This document shows positions 34,767-44,949 of a DNA stretch of 64,000 nt, piece after piece. This DNA comes from Limnephilus marmoratus. Lineage: Eukaryota > Arthropoda > Insecta > Trichoptera > Limnephilidae. The first letter of the stretch is position 1, and every line of letters starts with the position of its first letter. The notes under the pieces were generated by a model that was not told the DNA's origin, did no database searches, and was given only the letters and a program-made list of their open reading frames with translations. A program made the translations under genes and the position numbers. The stretch spans positions 51,992,831 through 52,056,830 of the forward strand of contig OU862916.1 of the NCBI GenBank assembly GCA_917880885.1. The letters are read 5' to 3'.

Positions 34767-36262
34767 CAGTGGCTCTCAACATTTTACAAATAAGTTTTCA
34801 AAAATTTTAATTAATTTATTTATATAGAAAGAAATGTACAATAATATAGGGATAATAGTAAAAATAAAAAAAGTGGACTAATCCAGTGGCTCTCAACATT
34901 TTACAAATAAAAAGTTTTCAAAATTTTTTATTAATTTATTTATACATATAGAAAGAAATGTACAATAATGACAATAATATAGGGACAATACTAAAAATAA
35001 AAAAGTGGACTAATCTAGTGGCTCACAACATTTTACAAATAAAAAGTTTTCAAAATTTTTAATTAATTTATTTATATAAAAAGAAATGTACAATAATAAA
35101 GGGATAATATTAAAAATAAAAAAGTGGACTAATCCAGTGGCTCTCAACATTTTACAAATAAAAAGTTTTCAAAAATTTTGATTTTTTTATTTGTATGAAA
35201 AGAAATATACAATAATAAAGGGATAAAACCAAAAATAAAAAGGTGAACTAATCCAGTGGCTCTCAAACATTTTATAAATAGTGTTTTAATGTTTTTTTAT
35301 AAAAAAGAAAATAAAATAAAGCGCAGTCGTCAAGCACTTTTGTTCAGTTCCAGGAATCAATTCCAGTTCGCTTCCAGGAATCCATCGTGCCAGGGGAATA
35401 CGGCGTAGCAACAGTAGGGCGCTACCGTTGCTACCGTAGGTAGGACATGTAGGAGATGTTTTGTGTGCAGTAATTCCAAAATTCTTTCAGTGCAAAGGAA
35501 GGACACAAAATTTATGTGTGTTGGATGTAATGTTCCATTATGTATCTATCCGTGTTTTGAGGAATACCACACGAAAAGAATATTTTAGCTAGTAATTTAA
35601 ATCTAACATTATCACATGTGGAGAAATATATTTATACCTTATTTTAATTTTTAGTATTATGTTTTTATTACTGTACATTTCTGTTTTATAAATATTTTTA
35701 TTAAAAAAAAAAGAAACTATTTGTAAAATGTTGAGACCACTGAATAGGTCCACTTTTTTATTTTTAGTATTATCCCTTTATTACATATTATATTTCTTTT
35801 TATATGTATAAGTAAATAAAAATAAAAATTTGGAAATATTTTATTTGTAAAATATTGAGAACCACTGAATTGATACTTTATTTTTATTTTTAGTATTATG
35901 TTTTTATTACTGTACATTTCTGTTCTTATACATATTTTTATTATTTTTTCTTGAAAAAACTATTTGTAAAATGTTGAGAACCACAGAATAGATCCACTTT
36001 TTTATTTTTAGTATTACCTCCTTATAACATTGCGTATTTCTTTTTATGTAAGAAAATAAAAAAAATTTAAAATTTGAAAACTTTTTATTTGTAAAATGTT
36101 GAGAACCACTGAGTTTATAATTTACTTTTATTTTTAGTATCATGTTTTATGACTTTTTATTAGGTACTGTACATTTAATTTTTTATAAAAAAAAATTTTT
36201 ACGCAACACTATTTGTAAAATGTTGAGAACCACTGAATTTGTCCAACTAAATTTACGTAATT
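34767..36262. mobile_element. fold-back element, 5 + 5 tandem hAT-end-like units
   Basis: The left arm has units starting at 34767, 34885, 35016, 35135 and 35254, each opening CAGTGGCTCTCAACATTTTA or a close variant. The right arm has five units in reverse complement, ending near 35743, 35872, 35993, 36113 and 36235 with TGTTGAGAACCACTG. Period ~119 bp. The ~400-bp centre holds a piggyBac C-terminus. TTACGTAAT occurs on both outer flanks (34757-34765, 36253-36261), a possible target duplication. CAGTGGTTCTCAA is a common hAT terminus. Confidence 0.75.
35424..35588 (+). pseudogene. piggyBac transposase C-terminal cysteine-rich domain
   Basis: About 55 codons end at TAG. They read TCRRCFVCSNSK, then MCVGCNVPLCIYPCFEEYH, with the CxxC...CxxC...PLCxxxCFxxYH pattern of the piggyBac C-terminal zinc-binding domain, which recognises the element's ends. 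The frame is closed upstream by a stop at ~35415. The catalytic DDE region is absent. It lies 0.9 kb from the piggyBac-type left end, with a fold-back arm between them. Confidence 0.75.
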
Positions 36263-36529
36263 CTTACTTATTCAATAACAAAAGGTTATATATAGTAATA
36301 AAAAAGCTCCGAAATTAACTTGTGTAGTAAAACAAGGTAAAAAGATAATAAATTAAATCGATTAAAAAATTAAGAAAAACTTGAAAAATAACTCACTCCC
36401 ACGATGTCGATGACAAAAAAATAACTCACTAATCAGTTTAAATGATAAATATTGATTTTTACGTACTTGGAAACCTGAAGTAGTTAATATTGATATAATG
36501 ATAAAAATGAAAATAAAGATATCACATAT

Positions 36530-36860
36530 TAAATAAAATGGATAAAGATTTATCCAGACACTATCTAGATCTAGATAGCATTTAGTTCAGGTTTGAATCT
36601 CGCAATCATACATACAGATCAGCCAATAAAATATGCGTTCAGAAAAATGAAGATAATGTGGGTGGTTCTTAGTCGAAGTATGATACGGTTAAAAATGACC
36701 GAATCGGATGTCGACACCTTGGCGCAGTGGTTAGCGCATTTGCCCGGAAAGCGGAAGGTCCATGGTTCGAGTCCCAGAGGTGCTAATATCTTTTTCTGAT
36801 TTTTCTGTTTCCAGATTTTCGATTGAGTTTCGATAATATTGTCTTCATTAAATAAAATCA
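36530..36860 (+). mobile_element. inverted-repeat family with tRNA-like core, copy 2 (one arm only)
   Basis: Plus strand: AGCATTTAGTTCAGGTTTGA block, CTTAGTCGAAGTATGATACG block, then a tRNA-like sequence (36714-36785) with A box TGGCGCAGTGG, anticodon loop CCGGAAA, B box GGTTCGAGTCC and acceptor pairing CACCTT/AGGTG. It is followed by the family right arm ending TTTCGATAATATTG. The left TIR is missing. U33 is replaced by C, so a functional tRNA is unlikely. Confidence 0.7.
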
Positions 36861-37202
36861 AAATAATTTTTTTTTTTTTTAACGATAATTTTTTTTTAAA
36901 CGAAAGACAAACATTCCCAAGTTACGATTAACCCAACAATGTTTGAAAATCTCCTACTACCACCACGGAAAGCCGAAAATGTTGCATGTGTTGTGATGGA
37001 GGACTTAGCCAGCCGAGGAATCGAACACGCGACGCCCGGGTGGGACCCAAGCGCAATGCCCACTCAACCACTGACCGGTCAACCAATGAATAACACCCGC
37101 CATACAATAATACAATACAGCAACAAATACAGCTTGTTATGTGGTACTAAATTAAATTAAAATATATTAACAAAAATATATTCGTATCTGATCACAAGAA
37201 TG
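36861..37202. other. no recognised feature
   Basis: Includes GGAATCGAACACGCGACGCC (37017-37036), a possible minus-strand B box of a decayed tRNA-like sequence. Otherwise nothing seen. Confidence 0.35.
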
Positions 37203-37620
37203 CAATGTTACTATATTACTGTATGACGGCCTCTGTGGTCGACATATTAGGCTTTCGACTAGCAATCCGAAGGTCGCGGGCTCAAATCCCTTTGTGCACA
37301 TGTAAATTTAATTTCGTTTATTTGTGTTTTTTCTAAATTTTATCATTTAAAATAATATATGGTATATTTACGGCACGTTCCATAGTGGATGATACTCTCA
37401 ATATCGCCTCTAAGACCGCCATTCAGAATTGAAACTTTGCTTGAAATGGCTTAAGCCATGTTTGGTGATCAGATTTAAATAGCTAATAACTTTCCAAACT
37501 TCCTCTTACCTATCTCCTCCCCTCCAAACTACCTTCAGCCTCACAATTCGAATTCGGGATGCCATAATGTCACTGGTTCTAGGGCGTTTGGGAGCAGTTG
37601 AGGCTCGCCAGTGTGATATT
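37203..37620 (+). mobile_element. tRNA-derived SINE, head and body
   Basis: Head GACGGCCTCTGTGGTCGACA...GAAGGTCGCGGGCTCAAATC, linker with TTATTTGTG, body CGTTCCATAGTGGATGATAC, TTGCTTGAAATGGCTTAAGC, TTTGGTGATCAGATTTAA, a C/T-rich stretch, and GTCACTGGTTCTAGGGCG. Longest copy of the family here. Confidence 0.75.
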
Positions 37621-37875
37621 CACAAAAAAAAAAAGTGTATTTATCTATTTTTTTTACATTTAAAATGTATATGTATGTATTTACATATATTTCATTGTAT
37701 CTACATAATTTAACTCATTAATAAATAAATAATTTTACTGAATAAATCTGCTGATTTTAGTTAATAGCAGAAGCAAGCTCCTAAATAACTTAAAAAAAGT
37801 CTAAGTTACACCAAGTTGCGAATCGCTTCTTTAAAATAATTAGTTATCTCGAAATAACCATGCACATACCGTTAA

Positions 37876-38590
37876 GAGGGTATTACCAGAGAAAACCAGA
37901 AATACGTCATTTTTAAATCAGATTTTAGACGAATTGACCCTTTTCCACAAAAAATTATAAATGGATTTCGAAATATTGTTCTTTTATCTAGCATTCGCAT
38001 GTTTTAAATTTTGAGAAAAAATGTTTATTTTTAGTATAATAAGGTTATACCATAGGTTGTAGGCAGATTTGTTAAATTTTTAAAAAAGATTTTGTGTTAC
38101 ACCACACCCATTTCAAATCATATAATCTTGCAGTAAAATAAATCAATGGGTACATTATCTGGGTATCGCATGTTTTAGAATTTTAATTTTTGTTTAAATA
38201 AAATCATTAAAAAATATATACGTACATGTGTTTTTTGGCGAAAATTGGTCCGTTTGTGTATCTATTTGCGCATTTGCAAACTAGTGTATTTCAGATTTTT
38301 TTAACATTCTTTATTTACTTAGACATTATTGAAAATGATAAATACTTATAACCAAAAAATAATTACAAAAAGTAAATTATTTTAATAGTTTTGTCATCAC
38401 GCGTTTCAGCATTTTTGGTGTAAGTATAAATTAAAGCAAATTTGGAATGATATAAAATTGAAATTGAGTTATAATTTTAAAAAGCTGGTACGGAGAATAC
38501 TTAATCTTTCTCATTGTAACCGCCCTGTACGATCGTAAGAACAACTTTCGACGAAATGTGGATTTTCATCCGCTGGCTGGTTAAACGCTC
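37876..38590. mobile_element. TTAA-flanked MITE, copy 2
   Basis: TTAA at 37872-37875 and 38591-38594. Collinear with copy 1 over its whole length with scattered substitutions and small indels. Confidence 0.85.
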
Positions 38591-38594
38591 TTAA

Positions 38595-39428
38595 GGTGAG
38601 ATTTGAGAGAACCACTTTCAATCCAGCATTCAAATTATTTATGAAAAATGTGACCGACATTTTAAATAGTCAACAAACAGTTTTCTTATTTCGCCAACAA
38701 AGAACGACATAACAGTTTTTATTGTATTTTCCTATTACTGCAGCTTGTTTGCTGCTTTAAAATGAGTTTGATAGTCACAACAACTATCAAGCAACAACCA
38801 GTGCTGTAAGCATGTAAGCAGAATTTCCTAATGTGTTCTAGCCTGCCAATGATGTTTGGAAACTGTGACCGAAAGAGGGAATATTCAACAAATAGTTTCC
38901 TTATATCAGGGGAACTTGCCAACACAGAACGACACGACAGTATACGAGTACACGTGTTTTCTGTATTTCCCATTACTGCGGCGTGTTTGCCCATTTCCCG
39001 ACCGCCACAATGGGAGACTTCGCACACAATGGCGGTACCCGGTTATATCGCATTAAAGCTTTTAAATTGGGAAAGTTTTCAACGTTCTGGTAACTAGGGG
39101 GTCGACGTTTCCTATCTGGGTACTTCAGCTCGGCATTAATCTAACCCTTAACCCTTGCTTGGTAACTTAAAGGACCAAGTATGCAACTTCTCGATATGAT
39201 TTCCTGGATTCTTATTAAAAGTTTTGCAATTTAATAGGCGCCGTTGTTGAGATAGAAATAGAAATTAGATCAAACTTTTGGAATAATCCTGTGAAATATG
39301 TGGAGGTAAGGTAATATAGCTAAAGGTAGATATTATACTTCAGGCAAATAGGTCACTGAAGCCTAACGAAGTGGAAATATAATTACGTTCAATAATTCGT
39401 TGTGAAAACTTAAATCGAATCATTTTCA
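38595..39428. other. diverged tandem repeat, otherwise empty
   Basis: 38650-38750 and 38868-38990 share the order GACCGA, TCAACAAA-AGTTT, AGAACGACA, TATTACTGC-GC-TGTTTGC, so they are an old duplication. The rest has no recognised feature. Confidence 0.45.
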
Positions 39429-41105
39429 TTTATTTAATTTATTTATTTATTTATTTATTTATTGTGAAAAACAGTTAATATGTATATCCAATTAGATTTC
39501 ACAATTTTTAGTTAATAGTGTAAAACATTAATTATATAGGTACATTAATAATGACAGGTGCTAAAGAATACCTTTATTTCGCTCTTGAAATGATTGTAGT
39601 TCGATCGAAAAATGTCAATTTCAGAAGAAAGGTTTAATAGTAAGGTCATTCTCCCCAGAGGCATAACCATTGGTAGGTTGGTCCTGCCTCTAGGAAAAGT
39701 AAAAAGTCTGTGTTGCCTTGCTCTGGTGAAGTTATCGGGGACATAAAGTGAAATCCTTTCCAGGACATCAGGATTACAAATGTGCCCGTTTAGCAGCTTG
39801 TGTGCTACTAGTACCATTGCAATTTTTCTCCTAACGTCGAGACGATCTAGTCCCAGCATTCCCGCGAGAAAAACAGAGGGATACAACAAAGGGTAGTACC
39901 CAAACTCTCGCATGTACAGGTACCGCATGAACTTTTTTTGCACCTTTTCAACATCATTTGCGTATAGGGCATCTTCGGGTCCAAATATTACTGATCCACT
40001 TTCGAGAATGCTGCGAACCAGAGAGAAGTAGAGAATTTTTATGACTGCTGTGTTGGAAAAAGATTTTGCGTTGCAGATTACAAAGCCTAGCATTCGCATC
40101 GCAGAGTTGCACACCGAATCGATATGAGAACGGAATGTCAGGCGTGTGTCAAAAGTGATTCCTAAATCCCTCATTTGTGAAATATGTTTTAACGAGGTAC
40201 CAGACATTTTGTAGTTATAATATAGAGTACTCCTAGCCCTTGTATAGCACATAATTGTACACTTTCCGCTGTTAAAATAGAGTTTATTCAGATTACTCCA
40301 TTCTACGATTCCGTCGATATCGGTTTGTAAACGAATAGAATCTGCTTTCGACATTATATTGGTATAAAGTTTGATATCGTCAGCAAATAACAAAAAATTT
40401 ACAAATTTTATAAACAGTGATATATCATTTATAAACATAGAAAATAATAGAGGTCCTAAATTAGACCCTTGCGGGACCCCAGAGTTTGTGAAGTAAGGTT
40501 TTGAAGCAAACTGCCCATAAACTACATATTGTTTTCTGTTAGATAAATAATTGTGGAAGAACAGAAGCATTCTATATGAGAGACCAAAATATTCAAGCTT
40601 TTTTAGTAATATGAGGTGATCTACTTTATCAAAAGCTTTAGCAAAATCGTTATACGATACGTCTACTTGTTCGTTGTTATCCAATGTATTTGCGACATAA
40701 TCCGTGAAAACCATTAAGTTGGTCGTTGTGGATCTGCCTACTCTAAACCCGTGCTGCTGATTTATGAGAAAAGGTTCTACTTTACTATAGATGTGTTTAT
40801 GTATAATAAGTTCAAATAATTTGGCCGGTGCCGAAAGAATCGCCACAGGTCTATAGTTCGATACATTTGATTTATCGCCGCTTTTGTGTAGGGGCGTGAC
40901 CTTAGATATTTTCCAACGGTCGGGGAATTTACCTGAATTTAGAGAAATATTAAATATATGTAAGAGAGGTGACATTAATGGTTCGGCATATCCCTTCAAA
41001 ATAATTGTATTAATAAAATCTGGTCCAACAGATTTTTTTGATTTAAGTTTTTTGACTGCCGCTAGGAAATCATTTTTATGCACACGTATCATGTCTACAT
41101 TATGA
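39429..41105 (-). mobile_element. 5'-truncated LINE (Jockey/CR1 group)
   Basis: Minus strand: RT ORF, ~85-bp 3' UTR and an AAAT/AATA tail at 39430-39461. Homology seems to stop close to the ORF start. Endonuclease and ORF1 are absent. Confidence 0.8.
39545..41092 (-). CDS. LINE reverse transcriptase, intact 515-codon frame
   Basis: Domain order: SVGPDFIN (21-28, finger motif), SNYRPVAIL (78-86), NDFAKAFDKVDH (148-159, first catalytic Asp), GVPQGSNLGPLLF (205-217), FADDIKLY (236-243, second catalytic pair), then thumb and C-terminal region to CHY. It polymerises cDNA from element RNA at a nicked target. The ATG at 41092 is the first in frame, but the native protein would start far upstream with an endonuclease. 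No stop or frameshift over 1.5 kb, so it is the youngest-looking Jockey-like copy. Dead in cis because the endonuclease is missing. A fold-free AATA tail follows. Confidence 0.9.
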   Translation of the reverse strand: MIRVHKNDFLAAVKKLKSKKSVGPDFINTIILKGYAEPLMSPLLHIFNISLNSGKFPDRWKISKVTPLHKSGDKSNVSNYRPVAILSAPAKLFELIIHKHIYSKVEPFLINQQHGFRVGRSTTTNLMVFTDYVANTLDNNEQVDVSYNDFAKAFDKVDHLILLKKLEYFGLSYRMLLFFHNYLSNRKQYVVYGQFASKPYFTNSGVPQGSNLGPLLFSMFINDISLFIKFVNFLLFADDIKLYTNIMSKADSIRLQTDIDGIVEWSNLNKLYFNSGKCTIMCYTRARSTLYYNYKMSGTSLKHISQMRDLGITFDTRLTFRSHIDSVCNSAMRMLGFVICNAKSFSNTAVIKILYFSLVRSILESGSVIFGPEDALYANDVEKVQKKFMRYLYMREFGYYPLLYPSVFLAGMLGLDRLDVRRKIAMVLVAHKLLNGHICNPDVLERISLYVPDNFTRARQHRLFTFPRGRTNLPMVMPLGRMTLLLNLSSEIDIFRSNYNHFKSEIKVFFSTCHY

Positions 41106-41293
41106 GCTAATGAAGAGTAACCTCCTAATAAGAGTATTATTTTGTATGTATATCTACAACCTACATGTATTATTTATTACTTCGAACTGTTTATAAATAT
41201 TTTTGCAATTGCAAATGAACCTTATTTGCTAAGTGTTTCACAGTTTTAGCAACTTTAATAATTTATAGCCCGGTGAGGGATTTTTTTTACATT

Positions 41294-41352
41294 AGCCCAC
41301 ACAGGATGCCCTGAGGAAAATAATTCTCCTCCAGGGTATCCAGGGTCAGTGT
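41294..41352 (-). repeat. LINE-type 3' tail fragment
   Basis: CCCACACAGGATGCCCTGAGG...CTCCTCCAGGG is a decayed copy of the tail hairpin shared by the short elements and the 60-kb LINE. Confidence 0.6.
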
Positions 41353-42273
41353 GTCATGGGGGGCTATGCTTTGCTTATTTTTGATGACGTGTGGGGTGGG
41401 GGAATCTGGATGGTGATTACGTCAGCAGAATCAATTTTTTTTTTAACTTTTTCGGATTTTCTACAAAATTTTGTCGATTTTGGTTTGAACACATATGGCA
41501 ACCCTACTTGTCTATGCTCAAAAATGAAACGCGTTTCCGGAGATTCCCGACAATAATGGATACGTTTACTCGTTTAGAAACGAGTATGAGAATTACCGCG
41601 CGCTATTCACTTGTTATAACTGCTACTCGTGAATTTATAAAGAAACTGTTGCATGCATGTACCGATGTTTACGTAAGCGTGGGAGGAGGGGTGTCTCAGC
41701 TTTGCCTATGAAATGAATCTCGGTCTAAGCCGACTTATAATTCCGATGTGTATAGAATAGATACCTATTCAAAATACGCAAATTACGTGTTTGAACGATC
41801 ACCAATGCTTGAAATATGTTTTACCAGCGCTTCTCTGAATCTGGTCTCAGCTGGCTACATTCTGGATCGGGGTCTAGAAGTTTTTTTTTCTAAGGTTTTA
41901 AAATGTAAAAATCATTATTTCCCACCTCGGAGGCCGGATTATAATAAGCAACGGACCGGATTTGGTACCCAGTCCCCAGTTTCCGAGCCCTGGAATAGAA
42001 AACTCGGCGCAGTTCTACACTTTATGATCTCGGATGCTTACTTCAAATCCAGTCAGCGCCGTGGTTAACTCGGGAAAGGCTTAACTCTCAAAGCCATTCC
42101 ACCTTATTCTGTTGGACACCGTAGAAATATAAATCGGAGAATTTCTTGTGAACTTCATACCTAACGACTGATGCTTTTCTACGGGAAGACAGTATTATTT
42201 CTTCTCTTAGTTTTTCTTTCAGTTGGTGTACAGATTACCAATTAACATCTAATCTACGTAATTTATATATAGG
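41353..42273. other. no recognised feature
   Basis: Two open frames of 106 codons (41391-41711, 41748-42068) are somewhat longer than neighbours but resemble nothing I know. Confidence 0.35.
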
Positions 42274-42485
42274 TAGCTGGTTCCCGGCATGCGTTGCAAT
42301 GCCATATTGAAAGAAATACATTATTTCTCCCTGAATCACGTTTCCCGTGCGTATATGTTATTCTGATATATGAGCTATATTATTGTAAAGTTTCATTAAA
42401 ATCCATTCAGCAGTTTTTGCTTGACGTTTATGAGTAACAAACACACATACATCCATACGAACTTCCGCGTTTATAATATTATCGT
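42274..42485 (-). mobile_element. Helitron-like family A, copy 4 (inverted, short)
   Basis: The plus strand starts GTAGCTGGTTCCCGGCATGC (complement of the family 3' end, with CTAG mutated) and contains the complement of TGTTACTC...CAAAAACTGCTGAATGG. It is head-to-head with copy 5. Confidence 0.6.
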
Positions 42486-42529
42486 AAAATAGTAAGATTC
42501 TTTAATCGTTAACGATACATGAATCTTCT

Positions 42530-42765
42530 TCCTAATACTATAAAGTTTGTATGGATGTTTATTTGTGTTTGCTACTCTTTCACGCAAAAAAATTAATGAA
42601 ACTTTACAATAATGTAGCTCATGCATCAGAATAACACATAGGCTATAATTTATAAAGCTAGCTATGAAGGGGCCGCGGGAGGGGAACGCACGGGAAACGT
42701 GATTCAGGGAGAAACAATGTATTTCTTTGAATATGGCATTACAACGCATGCCAGGAACCAGCTAA
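42530..42765 (+). mobile_element. Helitron-like family A, copy 5
   Basis: Starts TCCTAATACTATAAAGTTTG and ends GCCAGGAACCAGCTAA followed by T (CTRR). With copy 4 it forms an inverted pair of ~210-bp arms. Confidence 0.65.
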
Positions 42766-44252
42766 TTATATATAAATTACGTAACTAAATGTCTTTGAAA
42801 ATGTTTCATTTTGACAGATTTTTAGATTTGAGAAAATTCATAGTGATTACAAAAATGTAAGTAGGTACCTATTTCTGAAATGAAATTATGTTATTAGAGT
42901 CAATTGGTTTTGATGGTAGGCACATTGTTATATTTTTGGATGAAAACAAAATATTCTGTAAATATGAGTGATATTTTTAAAAACTTTTACTTCATTTGCT
43001 GTTACTTCATTTTCATTATGAAATGATTACACACATTTAAAAAAATTGTAAATATATTTGCCTTAAAAAATGATTGATGAGCCCTTCGACAGGGATATAA
43101 AAGATGGTCAAAACAGAATCACATCATAAGGGCTGTAACAGCACGTACCCGAAAGATTTTAACTAGCGATTCCTGAGCTTATTTGCAGTTCAAAATATAG
43201 ACGTCGCGTCGAATTGCTGTCCAGTGATAATTAAAAAAAAAAAAAAAAAACTACTTATTCTATCGCACGTTGCCATTATGAACCACTAGACTATACCCAT
43301 CTACTCAGAGGCAATGTGTTTTGAAAAAAACCATTTATTATCAAAAAAACATCTACGAGAATATTTTTCACTCCAAATATGCTCAGAATCGAGGAACGTG
43401 CCATTTAACTAGTCCCAACGAGAACTCGTATGGACGTCTTCGACGTTCGTCCTCTTCCTTCTCACGCGACTTGTTTGAAAACGAAAAAGACAGAACTACA
43501 ACGATGATGCCACGTCCAATCTCTCGCCGGGAGTAGTATACAACCTATGAGTATTTATATAATAGTATCTAACAGTTTTTTCCTTATTCTAAAATATATT
43601 TTTTGATAAAACAAAAATGTTTCGAGTACCTTGGTAACTGTAATGTATTGATAAAGCTTCTAAGTGATCTTCTGGCGAGCGAGTCCACCAGATTCAATTA
43701 GCCACTAGGGTAGATGTGACAGGTCGTGTGACTTACAGCGTTATTATTGTAGGTAAAAACGTAAACTCATAATAAATCGATTTGTTATCAAGAACCTAAA
43801 GTTATTGAGAAGTCCCCCACAGAACTAATAGTGTTGAATGTAAATAATACCCAACATTACAGTAACGGAAGTTATAGTAAAAAAATAATAATAAAGATTT
43901 CTTTTAAATAGCATGGGATAGAGAAGTAAGTAATAGTAGGTAAGCAATTTTAAACAACGCGTGGTTCTGTAAAATTGTAGCGTGTTTAGAATACGCATTT
44001 CTTTTGAAAAAAAAATCCATGTTTTCCGACATTCTATTCTTTCTCTCATGTTTATAATGCTCAAGCAACATTATTTAGCGATTCAGGTAGGCACATCAAA
44101 ACTAAACTTTTGTCTAAGGTCATTTTCCTTTACTAATTTTTCCATAAAAAACACGATTTAATAGAGAAAAGATGTAGAACCGTATTGTATTATTGTATTA
44201 TTCCTGGGTATGGCCAATTAATTCAAACATTTAAAATTTGAATATATATATA
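42766..44252. other. no recognised feature
   Basis: A GC-richer patch at 43390-43540 has an open frame rich in R and S (43321-43536, plus), which I do not recognise. Otherwise AT-rich. Confidence 0.4.
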
Positions 44253-44754
44253 CTAGCTGGTACCCGGCATGCGTTCCCATGCCATTTAATAAAGAAATTG
44301 TTTCTCCCTGCATGTCCTTTCCCATTCGTCCCGTTCCGCTTTCTCTCCCGCGTCCCCTTCCCCTCTCGTGTTCCCACTCTGCCTTCTCCACCTTCCCTCT
44401 CCCCACTCCACTCCCCCCTTCACCCGTCCCGTAATCCCCTCTCCCCTTCCAGGTTCCCCTTCCGCCTCCCTGATTCCCCTCCCTCCCCCTCCCTCGAACC
44501 CCCTACCCGACTTCCCCTTCCCCCTCCCGCGTTCTATACATTCAGTCCCGGTACATTCAGTTTTCAAACAGCTTGTGTGCCACCTATTGCAAAATTTGTA
44601 CACAAATTTCATAATGCGAGAGCTCACCAGTAGTTTTATACAAATCTTGTCCTGACAATAACGAACACAAAAAAAAGAATTATCCAATTTGGTGCAGTCG
44701 TTCGGAAGCTATGCGCGTACATACATTTCGGCGATTCATTTTTATTTATATAGA
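44253..44754 (-). mobile_element. Helitron-like family A, copy 6
   Basis: Minus strand: TCTATATAAATAAAAATGAA at the 5' end with A before it, CATGCCGGGTACCAGCTAG at the 3' end with T after it. The plus strand is C/T-rich over 44290-44540, the mirror of the purine tracts in the other copies. Confidence 0.75.
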
Positions 44755-44949
44755 TATTTTTTTTTAATCAAATAATAAAATTCATTGTCTGTCTAAGGGA
44801 ACGTACCCATACTACGTGACCTGTTCAGGTGGGGGGGGTCTTGAAAATACCACGCTTGGTACAAATGAGCGGCGGATTGCTTAGGTTTTTAGTCACCGGG
44901 GGGGGGGGGGGGGGGGGGGTTTAAACAGTGGGTCATGTAGTATGTGTAC

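Noticed and set aside
34767..36262. CRISPR-like regularly spaced repeats
   Set aside because: The units are contiguous 119-bp tandem repeats in a eukaryotic fold-back structure, not short repeats with unique spacers.
36714..36785. Possible functional tRNA gene
   Set aside because: A and B boxes are good, but U33 is C, and it belongs to a repeated inverted-repeat family; treated as tRNA-derived.
44218..44687. Frames of 95-133 codons on both strands
   Set aside because: Same cause: C/T-rich part of an inverted Helitron-like copy.
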